This document shows positions 63,640-64,000 of a stretch of DNA of 64,000 nt, piece after piece (position 1 is the first letter of the stretch; the number at the start of each line of letters is the position of its first letter). The DNA is from Trogon surrucura (taxonomy: Eukaryota; Chordata; Aves; Trogoniformes; Trogonidae). Below the pieces are notes generated by a model. That model ran no database searches, was not told the DNA's origin, and was given only the letters and a program-made list of their open reading frames with translations. The translations under genes were made by a program, and so were the position numbers. The DNA is taken from the NCBI GenBank assembly GCA_020746105.1, contig CM036621.1, forward strand, positions 48,766,264 through 48,830,263, read 5' to 3'.

Positions 63640-64000
63640 AGAAGAGATGACTAGCTCCAGCTACACCCCAAATTTCACCAGTGAGGCACTGCCGGGAAGC
63701 ACCAAAAACTTGCTAACCGCAAGGCTTTACCACGGCACGACACCGGGGAGCCAGAGGAGCGAGGGAGGGGTGCTCCGTTTATTTAGGAAGGACAAGAAAC
63801 CCGCCCAGGATCTCTCCAGGCGGCGCCGGTAGCGGGGGCCGTCAAGCCCAGACCGCCGGTGCCTCCTTCCTTCGCCTCTACCGGGAAGCCCCTCTCCAGG
63901 CGGCGGGGGGGGCGACCGCCGGGCCCCTGTGGTGGGGGCACGACCCTGCGGGGCTGGGGAAGGGGTGCCGGGGAAGCAGCGGGGGTGTCACCGGGGCCCC
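63640..64000 (-). promoter_or_regulatory. UBE2F: CpG island, probable UBE2F promoter side and noncoding exon 1 region (partial)
   Basis: GC and CpG content rise sharply from about 63,700 to the window end, in contrast to the AT-rich introns. It lies about 2 kb upstream of the first coding exon on the gene's 5' side, where a housekeeping gene's CpG-island promoter and untranslated first exon are expected. I cannot fix the transcription start or the exon 1 donor: several GT candidates exist and the island runs off the window. No TATA box is evident. The plus-strand open frame at 63647-63832 crosses the island but has no recognisable content. Confidence 0.7.
63950..63973 (+). promoter_or_regulatory. 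G-quadruplex motif in the CpG island
   Basis: Four GGGG runs are separated by loops of CT, AA and TGCC, a canonical intramolecular quadruplex pattern. More G-runs lie close by (63905-63912, 63934-63938, 63981-63985). The G-rich strand is the template strand for UBE2F. Formation in cells is inference. Confidence 0.6.

Noticed and set aside
63647-63832. Open frame at the CpG island
   Set aside because: High GC lowers stop frequency; it is antisense to UBE2F and has no recognisable product.

Overview
The window is vertebrate nuclear DNA, almost certainly from a bird. It is AT-rich and intron-dominated, and it carries four fragments of CR1, the typical bird LINE, some with the characteristic 8-bp tail repeats. 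It also holds two solo retroviral LTRs of avian type. Its only recognisable protein gene is a conserved vertebrate gene spread over about 52 kb.

That gene is UBE2F, the NEDD8-conjugating E2 enzyme, read on the minus strand (right to left). A CpG island with a strong G-quadruplex motif fills the last 360 bases and is taken as the promoter side. Eight coding exons follow at 61487-61620, 51823-51852, 49146-49211, 41212-41279, 33100-33170, 25689-25746, 11734-11766 and 9318-9380. They join in frame with GT/AG splice sites and encode residues 1-169 of an expected 185. The catalytic cysteine falls at residue 116. The last 16 residues (family ending ...DDYIKRYAR) were not found on the left side, so the final exon and 3' UTR lie beyond position 1 and the last intron exceeds 9.3 kb.

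The rest is intron. From the left: intron 9 (1-9317) has a perfect 28-bp palindrome, a 16-bp tandem array and a GC-rich broken retroviral gag/pro-like fossil. Intron 8 (9381-11733) looks plain. Intron 7 (11767-25688) has a 166-bp tandem duplication that looks identical by eye. Intron 6 (25747-33099) has an 826-bp solo LTR with matching target-site copies, a CR1 tail and a 52-bp duplication. Intron 5 (33171-41211) has an old CR1. Intron 4 (41280-49145) has a better preserved CR1. Intron 3 (49212-51822) shows nothing. Intron 2 (51853-61486) has a 298-bp solo LTR and a CR1 tail. Intron 1 (61621 to the CpG island) has a 21-A run.

I found no second protein gene, RNA gene, CRISPR array or operon-like system. 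The open frames outside the exons look like chance. No previously undescribed system is supported. The best leads are the 166-bp duplication, the 28-bp palindrome, the promoter G-quadruplex, a Gly-to-Cys difference in UBE2F, and the frame-neutral small exons.
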